Assembly: GCA_937958995.1 (NCBI GenBank)
Contig: CALGAP010000022.1
Coordinates: 1 to 32,890 of the forward strand
Source: an uncultured Chitinophagaceae bacterium
Lineage (GTDB): Bacteria; Bacteroidota; Bacteroidia; Chitinophagales; Chitinophagaceae
Length of the DNA stretch: 32,890 nt
Direction: 5' to 3'
Of this stretch, positions 1 to 8,828 are shown one piece after another. Every line of letters starts with the position of its first letter. The stretch's first letter is position 1. Made by a program: the position numbers and the translations under genes. Under the pieces are notes generated by a model. That model was not told the DNA's origin. It did no database searches and saw nothing but the letters and a program-made list of their open reading frames with translations.

Positions 1-80
1 ATGTTTTGGGATTACTTAATAAGTGTCGTTACTTTAAAGATAATCCCAAACTGTCAGATCATATTGGAGCTATTTCAGTT

Positions 81-114
81 AAAAAAAATGCTGCGGCTTT
101 TAAACCGCAGCATT
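81..114 (-). terminator. Rho-independent terminator after the response regulator
   Basis: A 10-bp perfect stem (AATGCTGCGG at 87-96 pairs with CCGCAGCATT at 105-114) has an 8-base loop. On the minus strand it is followed by eight T residues (the A-run at 81-88). It sits about 90 bases downstream of the response regulator stop, so it should end that transcript. Confidence 0.85.
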
Positions 115-204
115 GCCCTAATGAATAACTGAGAACTGCTCCAAGAAGCTACTTTGATTGTCCGATAGCAAAGCCCCCTTTGATCTGTACAATACAACTA
201 CCTG

Positions 205-861
205 TCAAAGGCTCTTTCTATCCTGACCATATGTATTCACAAAGTTTACCAGGGCGGCAGTATTTTTTAGCTTCAACTTTTTTAGAATATTGTGCCGGTG
301 AACCTGTACAGTGTGCACATCGATTTTTATTGCTTCAGCTATATCCTTTGAACTATAGCCTTTCTTGAGATAGGAAACAATTTCAAATTGACGCGGAGAA
401 AGTCTTTTCAATGCATCCTCATTTTCCTTTTGATCCAATTGCTCCAGGAGGCTGTCCCTGATTTCAGCGCACAGATACCGTTTACCCTGGGACAAGGCCA
501 GGATAGCATCAATCATTTCCTGCCGACTAGAACTCTTTGTTAAATAGCCCGATGCGCCTTTTTTTATCATTAACCTGGCGTAACGTGGATGCGTATGCAT
601 TGATACGCCTAATATTTTTGAGTTTGGTGAAATATCAATAATCTCTTGAATAGCATCTATTCCAATCATCCCGGGTAGCATAATGTCCAACAGCACTATG
701 TCCGGGCGCAAAATCCCTGCTTTTTCAATCGCTTCTTCAGCAGTGCCACAATCCCCCACTACTTCAAAACCCTTATACTTATTCAAGATATAACTCCAAA
801 CCTCTCTAATCAGGTTGTGGTCATCTACAATTAATATGGAATTTTTTTTTGTTACCTCCAT
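205..861 (-). CDS. NarL/FixJ-type response regulator
   Basis: Two-component response regulator of 218 aa: receiver domain, then LuxR-type helix-turn-helix. The receiver (about residues 7-125) has the acidic pair D13-D14, the phosphoacceptor D59 in LLDIMLPG, and the conserved lysine in YLTKSS. The C-terminal HTH (about 150-212) begins LSPRQFEIVSYLKKGYSSKDIA and ends in a typical recognition helix, VHTVQVHRHNILKKL. The frame also opens at a TTG (876), but the ATG at 861 is chosen because a strong GGAGGA at 869-874 lies 7 bases upstream and overlaps that TTG. No sensor kinase is adjacent, so this is an orphan regulator here. It is expected to bind DNA as a phosphorylation-dependent dimer. Its targets cannot be read from the sequence; nearby EPS genes are a guess only. 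Confidence 0.93.
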   Translation of the reverse strand: MEVTKKNSILIVDDHNLIREVWSYILNKYKGFEVVGDCGTAEEAIEKAGILRPDIVLLDIMLPGMIGIDAIQEIIDISPNSKILGVSMHTHPRYARLMIKKGASGYLTKSSSRQEMIDAILALSQGKRYLCAEIRDSLLEQLDQKENEDALKRLSPRQFEIVSYLKKGYSSKDIAEAIKIDVHTVQVHRHNILKKLKLKNTAALVNFVNTYGQDRKSL

Positions 862-868
862 CAATAAA

Positions 869-874
869 TCCTCC
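869..874 (-). promoter_or_regulatory. Strong Shine-Dalgarno deciding the response regulator start
   Basis: GGAGGA on the minus strand, 7 bases before the ATG at 861. Such a complete Shine-Dalgarno is uncommon in Bacteroidota, where initiation often depends on A-rich leaders. It rules against the longer TTG start at 876. Confidence 0.75.
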
Positions 875-1048
875 AATTTGTTTTCGAATTCGCTTTTGTC
901 AAAGCAAAAATGATACCTCCTTTTTCATTTATTTTTTATTATCATAACTTTTCCTTTCATAGTATTCCATTGCAACAGCCTGCCAAATGTCCGTTACTGG
1001 TGCATGGGCCATGAACTTTCAGTATACAGTATCAGCATTGCTTTTACT

Positions 1049-2104
1049 TTATTTCGCCGGTAGTGGAAGCAGTCCTTCAATTTCATTTTGTCTGGACGGG
1101 CGATTTTCAGTTGCTTTCTTTTTATTGAAGAGATATACGAATGCGGACAATTCAAAATGACCTACATCATAATACTTTTTTAAGAATGGCAGCTCATGAT
1201 TAATTGCCAGGGCAAATTGCTGGTTGAAAGCATACTTTAAAGTTGCGCCGGCAGCTTTCCATGACCTGGTGTAAACACCTACCGAAATAGATTGGTCTTT
1301 CCAGGAATGAAGCCAGCTAAGATTGTTAATCGTTTCATGTATGTCCGTGGAATCATCAGATGCCCGGTCATAGACTCTCATATACAAACCTTCCTTCCAG
1401 GACAAGTGTTCAAAGCGCAAGGCATTACGGGAATTCAACTGATATTGAAACATGGTTAATGCCGTAACTCTGACACGCTTGGACTGCTCGCCTTCACCCA
1501 TAATTGTATAGTCAGGATTTGTGACATTATAAGCACTGTAACCGGTTTCGAACCGGATTCGTCCGGTAGCAAAAACATATTTTGCGCCGATACCTACATT
1601 GAAATAATTGTCACTTCCGTTATGATTACCCGAGGGGTCGTCTGGTTCCCAATACCTGAATGCCCGTACGTCCAGGTTGTGATCGTAATTTCCTTTGTGT
1701 AAATCTAATTTTCCGGAAAGCAGCGATGCCATAGCCCCTATCCTCAATGTCTGAATGTCTCGTTTGTCAAGGCGTATGACATGCGCCAAAGATAAGCCCA
1801 GGTATTGTCCCGACATAGCAAATTCGGAGTGCCCCGACGTCATGTAGTTCAACCCAAGCGCCCACTGCTCCTTCCTGCCCAATTTTTGATCTATTGAAAT
1901 ATTCAACAATTGATTTTTGGCCGCCTCGCTTTTTACCATTGCATAAAGAGATGAAATGCGGAGACTGCCAGTAAAATCCCCTGTTTGCGCCGGATTCATT
2001 AGAATCGGAACTGACTGGTATTGCGCAACTCTGGCATCCTGGGCGTGCAGCATGGAAAAAGAGCTGGCGTAACAAAAGACATAGAGTAATACTTTCTTAA
2101 GCAT
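1049..2104 (-). CDS. PorP/SprF-family outer-membrane protein
   Basis: 351-aa protein of the PorP/SprF family (type IX secretion and gliding associated outer-membrane beta-barrels of Bacteroidota). The ATG at 2104 is chosen because it opens a clear signal peptide (MLKKVLLYVFCYASSFSMLHAQ, cleavage probably after HAQ). The frame continues to a TTG at 2164, which would bury that signal. The mature start, with Q-Y near 'VPILMNPAQTG', matches the family signature in which an NPA triplet follows a short Q-Y segment. The rest alternates polar and aromatic residues as in beta strands. Many family members sit beside peptidoglycan-binding or gliding partners; none is seen here, so it may be one of the numerous paralogues of unknown partner. 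It is not evidently part of the EPS pathway. Family confidence is good; the specific role is unknown. Confidence 0.85.
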   Translation of the reverse strand: MLKKVLLYVFCYASSFSMLHAQDARVAQYQSVPILMNPAQTGDFTGSLRISSLYAMVKSEAAKNQLLNISIDQKLGRKEQWALGLNYMTSGHSEFAMSGQYLGLSLAHVIRLDKRDIQTLRIGAMASLLSGKLDLHKGNYDHNLDVRAFRYWEPDDPSGNHNGSDNYFNVGIGAKYVFATGRIRFETGYSAYNVTNPDYTIMGEGEQSKRVRVTALTMFQYQLNSRNALRFEHLSWKEGLYMRVYDRASDDSTDIHETINNLSWLHSWKDQSISVGVYTRSWKAAGATLKYAFNQQFALAINHELPFLKKYYDVGHFELSAFVYLFNKKKATENRPSRQNEIEGLLPLPAK

Positions 2105-2290
2105 TTTAGTGATGAATTTATTGTGATCTAAATAGAAGTATATAGCAACCAATTCCGTTGCCAATGAGGTATATCAAATTCTGTCCATCAAAAGAATAGC
2201 AAAATGGGGATAGCGTCTGATGTAGTATAAGGCAGCGACTGCTTCTCAACTAACGTAGAACTACATATGAAACATTGCGAAGAAATTTTT

Positions 2291-3679
2291 CTAAAAGGCA
2301 TTTTGGTCGCCGCGAAAAATTGAATAGATAGTCAGAAAAATGATACGGACATCCAGCCAAAGATTCCAGTTTTCAGCATACCAAAGATCGTGACTAACCC
2401 TCCCCTGCATTTGCTCCAGGGTTTTTGTTTCTCCGCGGAAACCGTTCACCTGGGCCCAGCCTGTAACGCCGGGTTTGGCAAAATGCCTCACCATATATTC
2501 TTTAATAATTTTGGAATAATCATCTGTATGCTTGAGCATATGGGGCCTGGGGCCGACAACGCTCATTTCTCCTTTTAGAACATTGATGAACTGCGGGAAC
2601 TCGTCCAAGCTGGTCCTGCGCAAAAATTTTCCTATCCTTGTGAGGCGGGCATCATTTCGTTCAGCTTGTTTATTGTCTGCCTCGCTATTTATCTTCATGC
2701 TCCTGAACTTCAAACACCAAAACGGCTTATTGTTTTGGCCGGTTCGCAATTGTTTAAAGAAAATTGGCCCAGGAGACTCCAACCAGATCAGCAACCCAAT
2801 AATGATAATCATCCAGGGAAGTATAAAAACGCAAACAAACCCACTGACCAACAAATCAAAGATTCTTTTTTTTATCACATTGCCTACTTCATTCAGCGGT
2901 TCTTTTCGTACTGACAAAACCGGAATATCATTTATATACTGAATGTGGAAGCTTCTGTTTAGAAAAAGATTGAGATCCGGCACAAACCGGAAGCGAATGC
3001 AATGTTGATCAGCCTCCTGCATTACACGATACAGTTTTGGTTCTTGTTCCGGGCCTATGGTAGAAAATATTTCCTCCACACCCATCTGTTTTGATGTCTC
3101 AACCGCCCGATGTACAGGTCCGATTATGGGTAAAAGAGAAAGCTCGCGAACTCTCTCCTTTTCTTCGCAAAAACCAACCACCTGCGTATACTGACCATCT
3201 GCCTCCAGATACGAAGCGAGTTTTTTCGCCGTTTCATTATAACCGACAATTAACACCTTCCTGGTAAGGAAATTCCGCTTTCTGCAATAACCCTGTAGGG
3301 CCAGGTAGAATATCCTGTTTAAAAGCAGAAGCATTCCATAACAGCAAAGAACAATAGCGATATACGTACGATAAGCGCCTAAATTTCCTGAAATAAACAG
3401 ATAGATAAATACTACAATCAGCCAGTACACATAGGCTTTCATAGTACGTCGTGAAAACATCTCATAAGTCACCAGGTACTTATCGTTGTACAACGACAGC
3501 GATACCGATACAATGAACCATGAAACATTCAACGCAATCCAGAAATAGGTGTAACCACTGCCGGAAATTATGAATGAATCCGGTAAGAATGCCCCAAAAA
3601 ACCAAACAATAATATTCAAAGAAATGAGGTCCAGGCAGAAAAACGCTGCCTGAAAAAAGTGTAAGACACGGGAGTTCAT
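2291..3679 (-). CDS. Undecaprenyl-phosphate sugar phosphotransferase (WcaJ-like)
   Basis: 462-aa polyprenyl glycosylphosphotransferase that should start EPS repeat-unit assembly by moving a sugar-1-phosphate from a nucleotide sugar to undecaprenyl phosphate at the inner membrane. About four to five N-terminal membrane segments (about residues 7-125) are followed by a Rossmann-like domain (from KVLIVGYNETAKKLA, about 140-240). A further hydrophobic helix (about 273-298) precedes the C-terminal bacterial sugar transferase domain. That domain shows ESPGPIFFKQLRTG, FWCLKFRSM, RRTSLDEFPQFINVLKGEMS and VVGPRPH, all hallmarks of the WcaJ/PglC family. The length fits the full WcaJ architecture. It is the last gene of the EPS run. 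The sugar (glucose or galactose) cannot be told from sequence. Confidence 0.93.
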   Translation of the reverse strand: MNSRVLHFFQAAFFCLDLISLNIIVWFFGAFLPDSFIISGSGYTYFWIALNVSWFIVSVSLSLYNDKYLVTYEMFSRRTMKAYVYWLIVVFIYLFISGNLGAYRTYIAIVLCCYGMLLLLNRIFYLALQGYCRKRNFLTRKVLIVGYNETAKKLASYLEADGQYTQVVGFCEEKERVRELSLLPIIGPVHRAVETSKQMGVEEIFSTIGPEQEPKLYRVMQEADQHCIRFRFVPDLNLFLNRSFHIQYINDIPVLSVRKEPLNEVGNVIKKRIFDLLVSGFVCVFILPWMIIIIGLLIWLESPGPIFFKQLRTGQNNKPFWCLKFRSMKINSEADNKQAERNDARLTRIGKFLRRTSLDEFPQFINVLKGEMSVVGPRPHMLKHTDDYSKIIKEYMVRHFAKPGVTGWAQVNGFRGETKTLEQMQGRVSHDLWYAENWNLWLDVRIIFLTIYSIFRGDQNAF

Positions 3680-3745
3680 TGCAATACTTACGGATTAGGT
3701 TGCTCTGAGTTGTTCTGACTATAGTTACCTGAGCCAGTATGTGGA

Positions 3746-5345
3746 CTATTTCTTTATCAGTTCACCCGCATTATTGATATAGATTCTTTTGCCATTTTTG
3801 ATAACCCAGGCTACACCATTTCTAAATTCGTCTGCATCATCATAAACGGGCGGGATTACTTCTTTGCCAGTGATATCTATATATCCCCAGCGGCCGTTGA
3901 GTTTTACCGCGGCCATTTGCTCCCGGAAAGGTCTCATGAGTTCATATCGGGGTAGGTACGATTTCTTTCTGCTGATTCAGATCGTAGATAGCCAGCTTCC
4001 CATCAATTTTAATAACCATCAAGCCTTCGTATTCCAGTTCCAATTGGTTTGAAAATGTGGGGCCGAATTCTTCGCGGGTTTCTAAATTGAAAAAGCGCCG
4101 TTTATTATCTCCAAGTTCTACCCACACAAATTTGTCCTGGTTTTCTAAGTAGTAGCACATTTCATATTTAAGAGGTACTACTTCGTCACCATTCACATCT
4201 ACCATACAGTACAGATTATTTAACTTGACACGTTTAACCTTGCGGGAAGAAGGCTTTCGATCAACATCGTCGTACTTGAATTCAGTGAGTTCTCTACCGT
4301 CTTTTGAAATAAACCCATATTTTCTATTTATCCTTGCCACCGTAAATTGAGCATCTTCGAAAAAGGGAAGTAATTCATGATATTTTGTCGGGATAACCGT
4401 ATTACCATTTAAATCAATTATTCCCCATTTGCCTTCGTATTTAACCAGGGCATGGCCCGATTCATCAAAATCACGGCACTCACTGTATTCTGATTTTGTT
4501 ATTACCTTACCTGACCTGTCTACAAAAGCCCAATACTCTTTGAGTTTAGGCAATCTGCCATCCAAGACAACGCGTCCGTCTTTTGAGACATAGTCATACA
4601 CCAGGACACTTGCCCTCCCATTACGAAAGGCGCTCACTTCTTCATAATCCGGTTCGGCAATCCAGGCGCCTGACCGGCTAATAAAGCCCCAAAAGGGGCC
4701 GTAGCCCTTTTTATCCAAGGCTAGTACCGCCGCTATCCCTTCGGAAAATTGAAACGCTTCTCTGAAGGGCCCCATAACACGCTCTCCTTTTTTATTTATA
4801 TAATAGAAGTTATATCACTCCTGGTCTAATGGATTGGCAACAATGGCCAATCCGTCTTTGAAGCGGTAGCACACTTCGTATTTTGCGCGAACAACCAGCT
4901 CTCCTTGTTTGTTGATGTAACCATCATACGTTTCTCCGTCACTTGACACGGCCGCCAAACCTTCAGAAAATCCACCACACTCTCTATACCTGGCGGGAAT
5001 TACCAGGTTGCCTCTGGTATCTATGTATCCCCATTTCCCATTTTTCTTCACCTTCGCCAGTCCTTCAGAAAAGTCTTCCACATCGTCATATTTCGTTGGA
5101 ACTATCAGCTCACCGGTTGAATCAACAAAACCCCATTTACCTTTAACAGCAACAGGCATCATGCCATCCTTAAATTCGGGCCATCCCTCCTTCCAGTTAA
5201 GTTTGTAAATCGGTTTGGTAACTATTGCTCCATATTTCGTACAGAACCCGTACAGCTTCGTTTTCCAATCGCTGTAATAAGTAGTTTGTGCGTGCAGGGT
5301 GTGAACATACAGGATCACTAGCAGAATCAATTTTGTTTTCATCAT
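3746..5345 (-). pseudogene. WG-repeat protein gene broken by a stop and a frameshift
   Basis: Three consecutive minus-strand open frames (4815-5345, 3942-4775, 3746-3937) join into one WG-repeat protein of about 530 residues. The first begins with a signal peptide ending LHAQ. Repeats of the type GKWGFVDSTGELIVPTKYDDVEDFSEGLA run through all three pieces. Lesion one is an in-frame TGA at 4815-4817: beyond it the same frame continues as another repeat (YYINKKGERV) into the second piece. Lesion two is a one-base shift near 3949-3952, a run of four G on the plus strand. Removing one base gives VPTRYELMRPFRE, which restores the repeat register into the third piece. WG repeats are thought to form beta-rich interaction surfaces; no function is known here. 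A sequencing error could explain the homopolymer shift, but not easily the TGA as well. Confidence 0.85.
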
Positions 5346-5359
5346 AGAAAGTATTAGCT

Positions 5360-5793
5360 GTTAAGATATTGATTCTATTTGTATGCGAATGAAACCTGGC
5401 ATATTATACTCCCCTGCACCGGCCGTAATGGTTCGTAGAGACGGCCCTATACTACTTCGTAAAATATACTGTCTCCAAGCATTAATGCAACGTTTTCTTC
5501 CCTGATAAATTGCCCTCTAAATATAAAAGTCTTCGCCAAACCGTTGAAAATTCCTGGGCAGCATATTTAAATCTGCATCTTCGCCTGGCTGCCATGCCTA
5601 ATAATATTTAAAACTGCCCTTTGTCCACTGGTGTTGTATTTATGAGTATGTCTCTTAAACCTGTCATCCTCAATACCTAAAGGGGGCAATGAATCATTGG
5701 TTTATCGTAGATAGGCATTGGTTGTTTGGAAATCGCCCTAGTTATGGGACACAACTGCGTGCCAGAACCAGCTACCGGAATAATACCTTTCTT
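5360..5793 (-). pseudogene. rmlA: Decayed rmlA (glucose-1-phosphate thymidylyltransferase) remnant
   Basis: Reading the minus strand from 5793 gives KGIIPVAGSGTQ, then SKQPMPIYDKPMIH, a stop, then VLRMTGLRDILINTTP, another stop. After frame changes it continues with REENVALMLGDSIFY, and finally a trace of FAY near 5365. These match, in order, the N-terminal third of RmlA (MKGIILAGGSGTRL, SKQLMPIYDKPMIYYPL, LAGIRDILIISTP, DNVALILGDNIFYG). The start ATG is AAG, the active-site GGSGTR has become AGSGTQ, and there are several stops and shifts. The C-terminal two thirds are absent, with the WG-repeat gene beginning where it ends. It lies 50 bases after rmlB, as expected of an old rmlB-rmlA pair. 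The match is by eye against the remembered family consensus. Confidence 0.85.
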
Positions 5794-5843
5794 CAGTTTT
5801 GGGGGTTAGGGAAAAACGGCGGTATTTTTATTCAATAAGATTG

Positions 5844-6902
5844 CTAATTGTTATTTGTGTATTGCCTGGAATAATAGTTTCGATAGGCACCATTTGTAAC
5901 ATTTTGCAGCCAATCCTGATTTTCCAAATACCAGTCTACAGTTTGGCTAAGGCCCTGCTCAAAAGTAACCGAGGGTTTCCAGCCAAGTTCTCTGTTAATT
6001 TTCGTAGCATCGATAGCATATCGGCGGTCATGGCCGGGGCGATCCTTGACATAAGTAATTAGCTGCATACTTTCGCCCGGCGTTCTACCAAGTTTGCTAT
6101 CCATTTGCTGGCATAACAATTTCACCAGGTCAATATTTTTCCACTCATTAAATCCGCCTATGTTGTAGGTGTCGCCAATTTTTCCATGATGGTACACCAG
6201 GTCTATTGCGGCCGCATGATCCTTCACAAACAACCAATCACGCGTATACAACCCGTCGCCATATACCGGCAATGGCTTCCTTTTTATAATATTATTTATA
6301 AACAAGGGAATCAATTTCTCCGGAAACTGGTTGGGGCCATAGTTATTGGAACAATGGGTAATGATAACCGGAAGCCCATATGTTTCACCGTATGCGCGGA
6401 CAAAATGATCTGAAGAAGCTTTTGACGCTGAATAGGGCGAATTGGGACGATAGGGAGATTGTTCACTAAACATACCGGTGTCGCCAAGCGCTCCAAACAC
6501 TTCATCTGTTGAAATATGATAAAAAAGCTTTCCCTCATATTCACCGTCCCAATGTTTTTTTGCAGTGTTTAGGAGATTGACCGTGCCCAGCACATTAGAG
6601 AAAACAAAATTTATGGGCGAATATATAGACCGGTCAACATGGGATTCAGCTGCAAGGTGTATCACGCCCTCCGGACGAAAAGCAGAAAACAGCCTGTCAA
6701 GTTCACCGAGATCCAAAGTATCCACGTTTTTAAAAACATAATTGGGGCGCGACTCAACATCAGCAAGATTTTCCAGGTTGCCTGCATATGTCAGCGCATC
6801 AATATTGACAATTCGGTAGTCAGGATATTTTTTAACAAACAACCTGACTACATGCGATCCAATAAAACCTGCCCCACCAGTAATAAATATTGTTTTGTTC
6901 AT
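5844..6902 (-). CDS. rmlB: dTDP-glucose 4,6-dehydratase RmlB
   Basis: 352-aa extended short-chain dehydrogenase converting dTDP-glucose to dTDP-4-keto-6-deoxyglucose in the cytoplasm. The NAD-binding GGAGFIGSH is at residues 9-17, IHLAAESHVDRSI and STDEVFG are exact RmlB signatures, and the catalytic YxxxK is in YSASKASSDHFVRAYGETYG. THCSNNYGPNQFPEKLIP and RDWLFVKDHAAA are also typical. Length is that of the family. The next gene downstream is a dead rmlA and no rmlC or rmlD is present in the window. The substrate must come from an RmlA elsewhere, and the product may feed rhamnose or another 6-deoxysugar made elsewhere. Confidence 0.96.
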   Translation of the reverse strand: MNKTIFITGGAGFIGSHVVRLFVKKYPDYRIVNIDALTYAGNLENLADVESRPNYVFKNVDTLDLGELDRLFSAFRPEGVIHLAAESHVDRSIYSPINFVFSNVLGTVNLLNTAKKHWDGEYEGKLFYHISTDEVFGALGDTGMFSEQSPYRPNSPYSASKASSDHFVRAYGETYGLPVIITHCSNNYGPNQFPEKLIPLFINNIIKRKPLPVYGDGLYTRDWLFVKDHAAAIDLVYHHGKIGDTYNIGGFNEWKNIDLVKLLCQQMDSKLGRTPGESMQLITYVKDRPGHDRRYAIDATKINRELGWKPSVTFEQGLSQTVDWYLENQDWLQNVTNGAYRNYYSRQYTNNN

Positions 6903-6914
6903 ATCAGGTACCAG

Positions 6915-7727
6915 TTAGCTCATGAATGAATAGCGTTTATACCAAACACCATGTTTTATAAAAAAGATTAACATGCTTTTCAAATGCAGCTTTTTACTCT
7001 TGCTGAACAAGCCCCGGGCACTGGACCGCTGATGTGCATGAATCATTACTGATTCCGGATAATAAATCACCTGTCTTCCGCTCTTCCAATTTCTGAGACA
7101 AAAATCGACGTCTTCTACATACAAAAAATAATCTTCATCAAACCCATTCAATTCATCGTACAAATCTCTGGTCAGGAACAATGCGGCCCCCAACGCCCAG
7201 TCAACCGGTTGAACTTTCTCTGTATCAAAATTTTTCAACAGATAATCATCTATCACTTTGGAACGGACATTGTCCCTGCCTTTATAAAATATCCGAAACA
7301 ATAAAATACGTGTACTGATGAATCTTCTCACTGAATGTTGTACCGTTAAGTCGGGGTTCAGCAGTTTAGGAACAACTATGCCTATATTCGGACGCTTGGA
7401 TAAATACTCGTAAAGCTTATCAATACTTCCTTTCAATAAAATGACATCAGGATTGATCATGGCAACATATTTCCCCTCACTGTTGCGGACGCCTATGTTA
7501 TTATTTTCTGAAAAGCCCCGCACTTTGTGATTTTCAATAATTTTCACTTCGGGGAAATTTTCCTTGATGTAATTTACTGAGCCATCTGTAGAACAATTGT
7601 CTACATAGACCAGTTCAAAAGATACTTTTGGACGGTTCTCTACAAAAAGTGAATGTAAAAACTTTTTGAGCAGGGGCAGGTGGTTCATACCCACTGTAAC
7701 AATGGATACTTCAGGTGTTACTCTCAT
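6915..7727 (-). CDS. Family 2 glycosyltransferase
   Basis: 270-aa GT-A fold glycosyltransferase (GT2, WbbL/rhamnosyltransferase-like group). The N-terminal domain opens with VSIVTVGMNHLPLLKKFLHSL and carries YVDNCSTDGS, the usual nucleotide-binding VDNaSxDgS motif. MINPDVIL stands where the metal-binding DxD is found; NPD is the common variant in this subgroup. FDEDYFLYVEDVDFCLR holds the ED/DxC residues near the acceptor site. The C-terminus has no clear transmembrane helix, so it is probably a peripheral membrane enzyme. It lies 12 bases upstream of rmlB in the same run. Donor and acceptor sugars cannot be assigned. Confidence 0.92.
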   Translation of the reverse strand: MRVTPEVSIVTVGMNHLPLLKKFLHSLFVENRPKVSFELVYVDNCSTDGSVNYIKENFPEVKIIENHKVRGFSENNNIGVRNSEGKYVAMINPDVILLKGSIDKLYEYLSKRPNIGIVVPKLLNPDLTVQHSVRRFISTRILLFRIFYKGRDNVRSKVIDDYLLKNFDTEKVQPVDWALGAALFLTRDLYDELNGFDEDYFLYVEDVDFCLRNWKSGRQVIYYPESVMIHAHQRSSARGLFSKSKKLHLKSMLIFFIKHGVWYKRYSFMS

Positions 7728-7840
7728 AAAATAACCAGATAAGTAGAGTGAATAATTAAGGGAGAAGGACAGTAGAAGTACATGAGGGAGTGGATATCTT
7801 AAAACCCTTTAAGGATTGCTCCGCTTAATGCACACTGCCT

Positions 7841-8329
7841 TCAATTGGCAAGCTTTTTCTTGATTTGTGTTGAGATGAATTCGTCGATAAGTGTCGGAAT
7901 TCTCGAATTGCTGATATACAACTTTAAATCAGAATGACGTATAGTATCAATTCCTTTTTGCAGCTGTGCAATATCCTTTACACAAATCAAATAACCCTGC
8001 TCATGCAGATACTCCGCCAGAGAAGATTGTGAATGGTATGAATTTCCGGCGTGCTGCCTTGGTACAACGATAAGTTTCTTGTTTCTTCTGAGACACTCGC
8101 TTATTATTCCAAAACCTGCGTGTGAAATAACGAGGTCAGCGCTTGCCAGGTGAGCGATCATTTCATCGTGAGCATACCATTTACGCCACGCGTAATTTTT
8201 AGGGACATAGGCTGACCCACCAATTTGGCCCACGAATATCAAATCACTCCTTAGCGCCGCGATTTGATCGCATTGCTGAAATAATTCGTTATATCCTAAT
8301 GGAGAACTTCCTGAAGTAACAAAAATCAT
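7841..8329 (-). CDS. Alg13/PssE-like glycosyltransferase subunit
   Basis: 162-aa C-terminal-type subunit of a split GT28-like transferase (Alg13, PssE or EpsE type). The ATG at 8329 is chosen because it overlaps the stop of the preceding Alg14-like gene in an ATGA (8326-8329) and begins MIFVTSGSSPLGYNELF, the family N-terminus. The frame could extend to a GTG at 8383, but that would be inside the partner gene. The conserved donor-binding segment is DLVISHAGFGIISECLRRNKKLIVVPR, followed by QHAGNSYHSQ. In Alg13/14 systems this subunit binds the UDP-sugar and the partner anchors it to the membrane. The overlap implies coupled translation and equal amounts. Donor likely UDP-linked, by family only. 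Confidence 0.9.
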   Translation of the reverse strand: MIFVTSGSSPLGYNELFQQCDQIAALRSDLIFVGQIGGSAYVPKNYAWRKWYAHDEMIAHLASADLVISHAGFGIISECLRRNKKLIVVPRQHAGNSYHSQSSLAEYLHEQGYLICVKDIAQLQKGIDTIRHSDLKLYISNSRIPTLIDEFISTQIKKKLAN

Positions 8330-8805
8330 AACAGGGATCCTCCCAAAACGGCTTTGGGGTATCTTTTTAATTGGTCCGGCCACTGTACGAGGAATAAATC
8401 TGCCATAGGGTAAGCCAGCCGCCCGGTAAGGGAAGCAGCATTTACACTGGCTCCTGATTCAATATATATGAGCTTTCTCCTGAAAACTTTTGAAATCAAC
8501 ATTATCCCGACAGTAACATCTGCCCCTGTGGAAATCACGACGTCGGGCTTATGTTTCAGAAACACTTGCAGTGAATCCCAGATATTAATAAGAAAGAGAA
8601 TAAATCTTTTGATCGCAAAGCAATGATAAGGGTGCTGAACGTAAGCTGTCTTTGCGTCAACCAGTCCTTTTTTAATGTTTTCTGTTTTGTAGGTAACATA
8701 GATAACATCAACATCCTTTCTTTGCAATAACGATTCACAGGCATTCATAGCCTCAACAAAATGGCCACCTGCGGAAAACGCTATACACACTTTCAACTTA
8801 CGCAT
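8326..8805 (-). CDS. Alg14/PssD-like glycosyltransferase subunit
   Basis: 159-aa N-terminal-type partner of the downstream Alg13-like subunit. The ATG at 8805 is preferred over a TTG two codons upstream. FSAGGHFVEAM is the glycine-rich GGH motif of Alg14/PssD. A hydrophobic stretch (FAIKRFILFLINIWDSLQVF) could be the membrane-associated helix. PDVVISTGADVTVG, LIYIESGASVNAASLTGRL and DLFLVQWPDQLKRYP are the characteristic C-terminal motifs. The two genes together make one functional GT-B enzyme, split as in Rhizobium PssDE and the eukaryotic Alg13/14. It should add the second sugar or a later one to the lipid-linked unit. Confidence 0.92.
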   Translation of the reverse strand: MRKLKVCIAFSAGGHFVEAMNACESLLQRKDVDVIYVTYKTENIKKGLVDAKTAYVQHPYHCFAIKRFILFLINIWDSLQVFLKHKPDVVISTGADVTVGIMLISKVFRRKLIYIESGASVNAASLTGRLAYPMADLFLVQWPDQLKRYPKAVLGGSLL

Positions 8806-8828
8806 AAACAATAACTAACCTTTCGAAT

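Noticed and set aside
862..876. Longer response regulator starting at TTG 876
   Set aside because: The TTG overlaps the GGAGGA that serves the ATG at 861.
2532..2942. Plus-strand open frames across the EPS locus
   Set aside because: They lie opposite well-supported minus-strand genes, show no family signatures, and have low-complexity translations; treated as shadows.
4815..4817. In-frame TGA as a programmed selenocysteine or readthrough codon
   Set aside because: WG-repeat proteins are not selenoproteins, no hairpin follows the codon, and a second lesion lies further on. Plain mutation is simpler.
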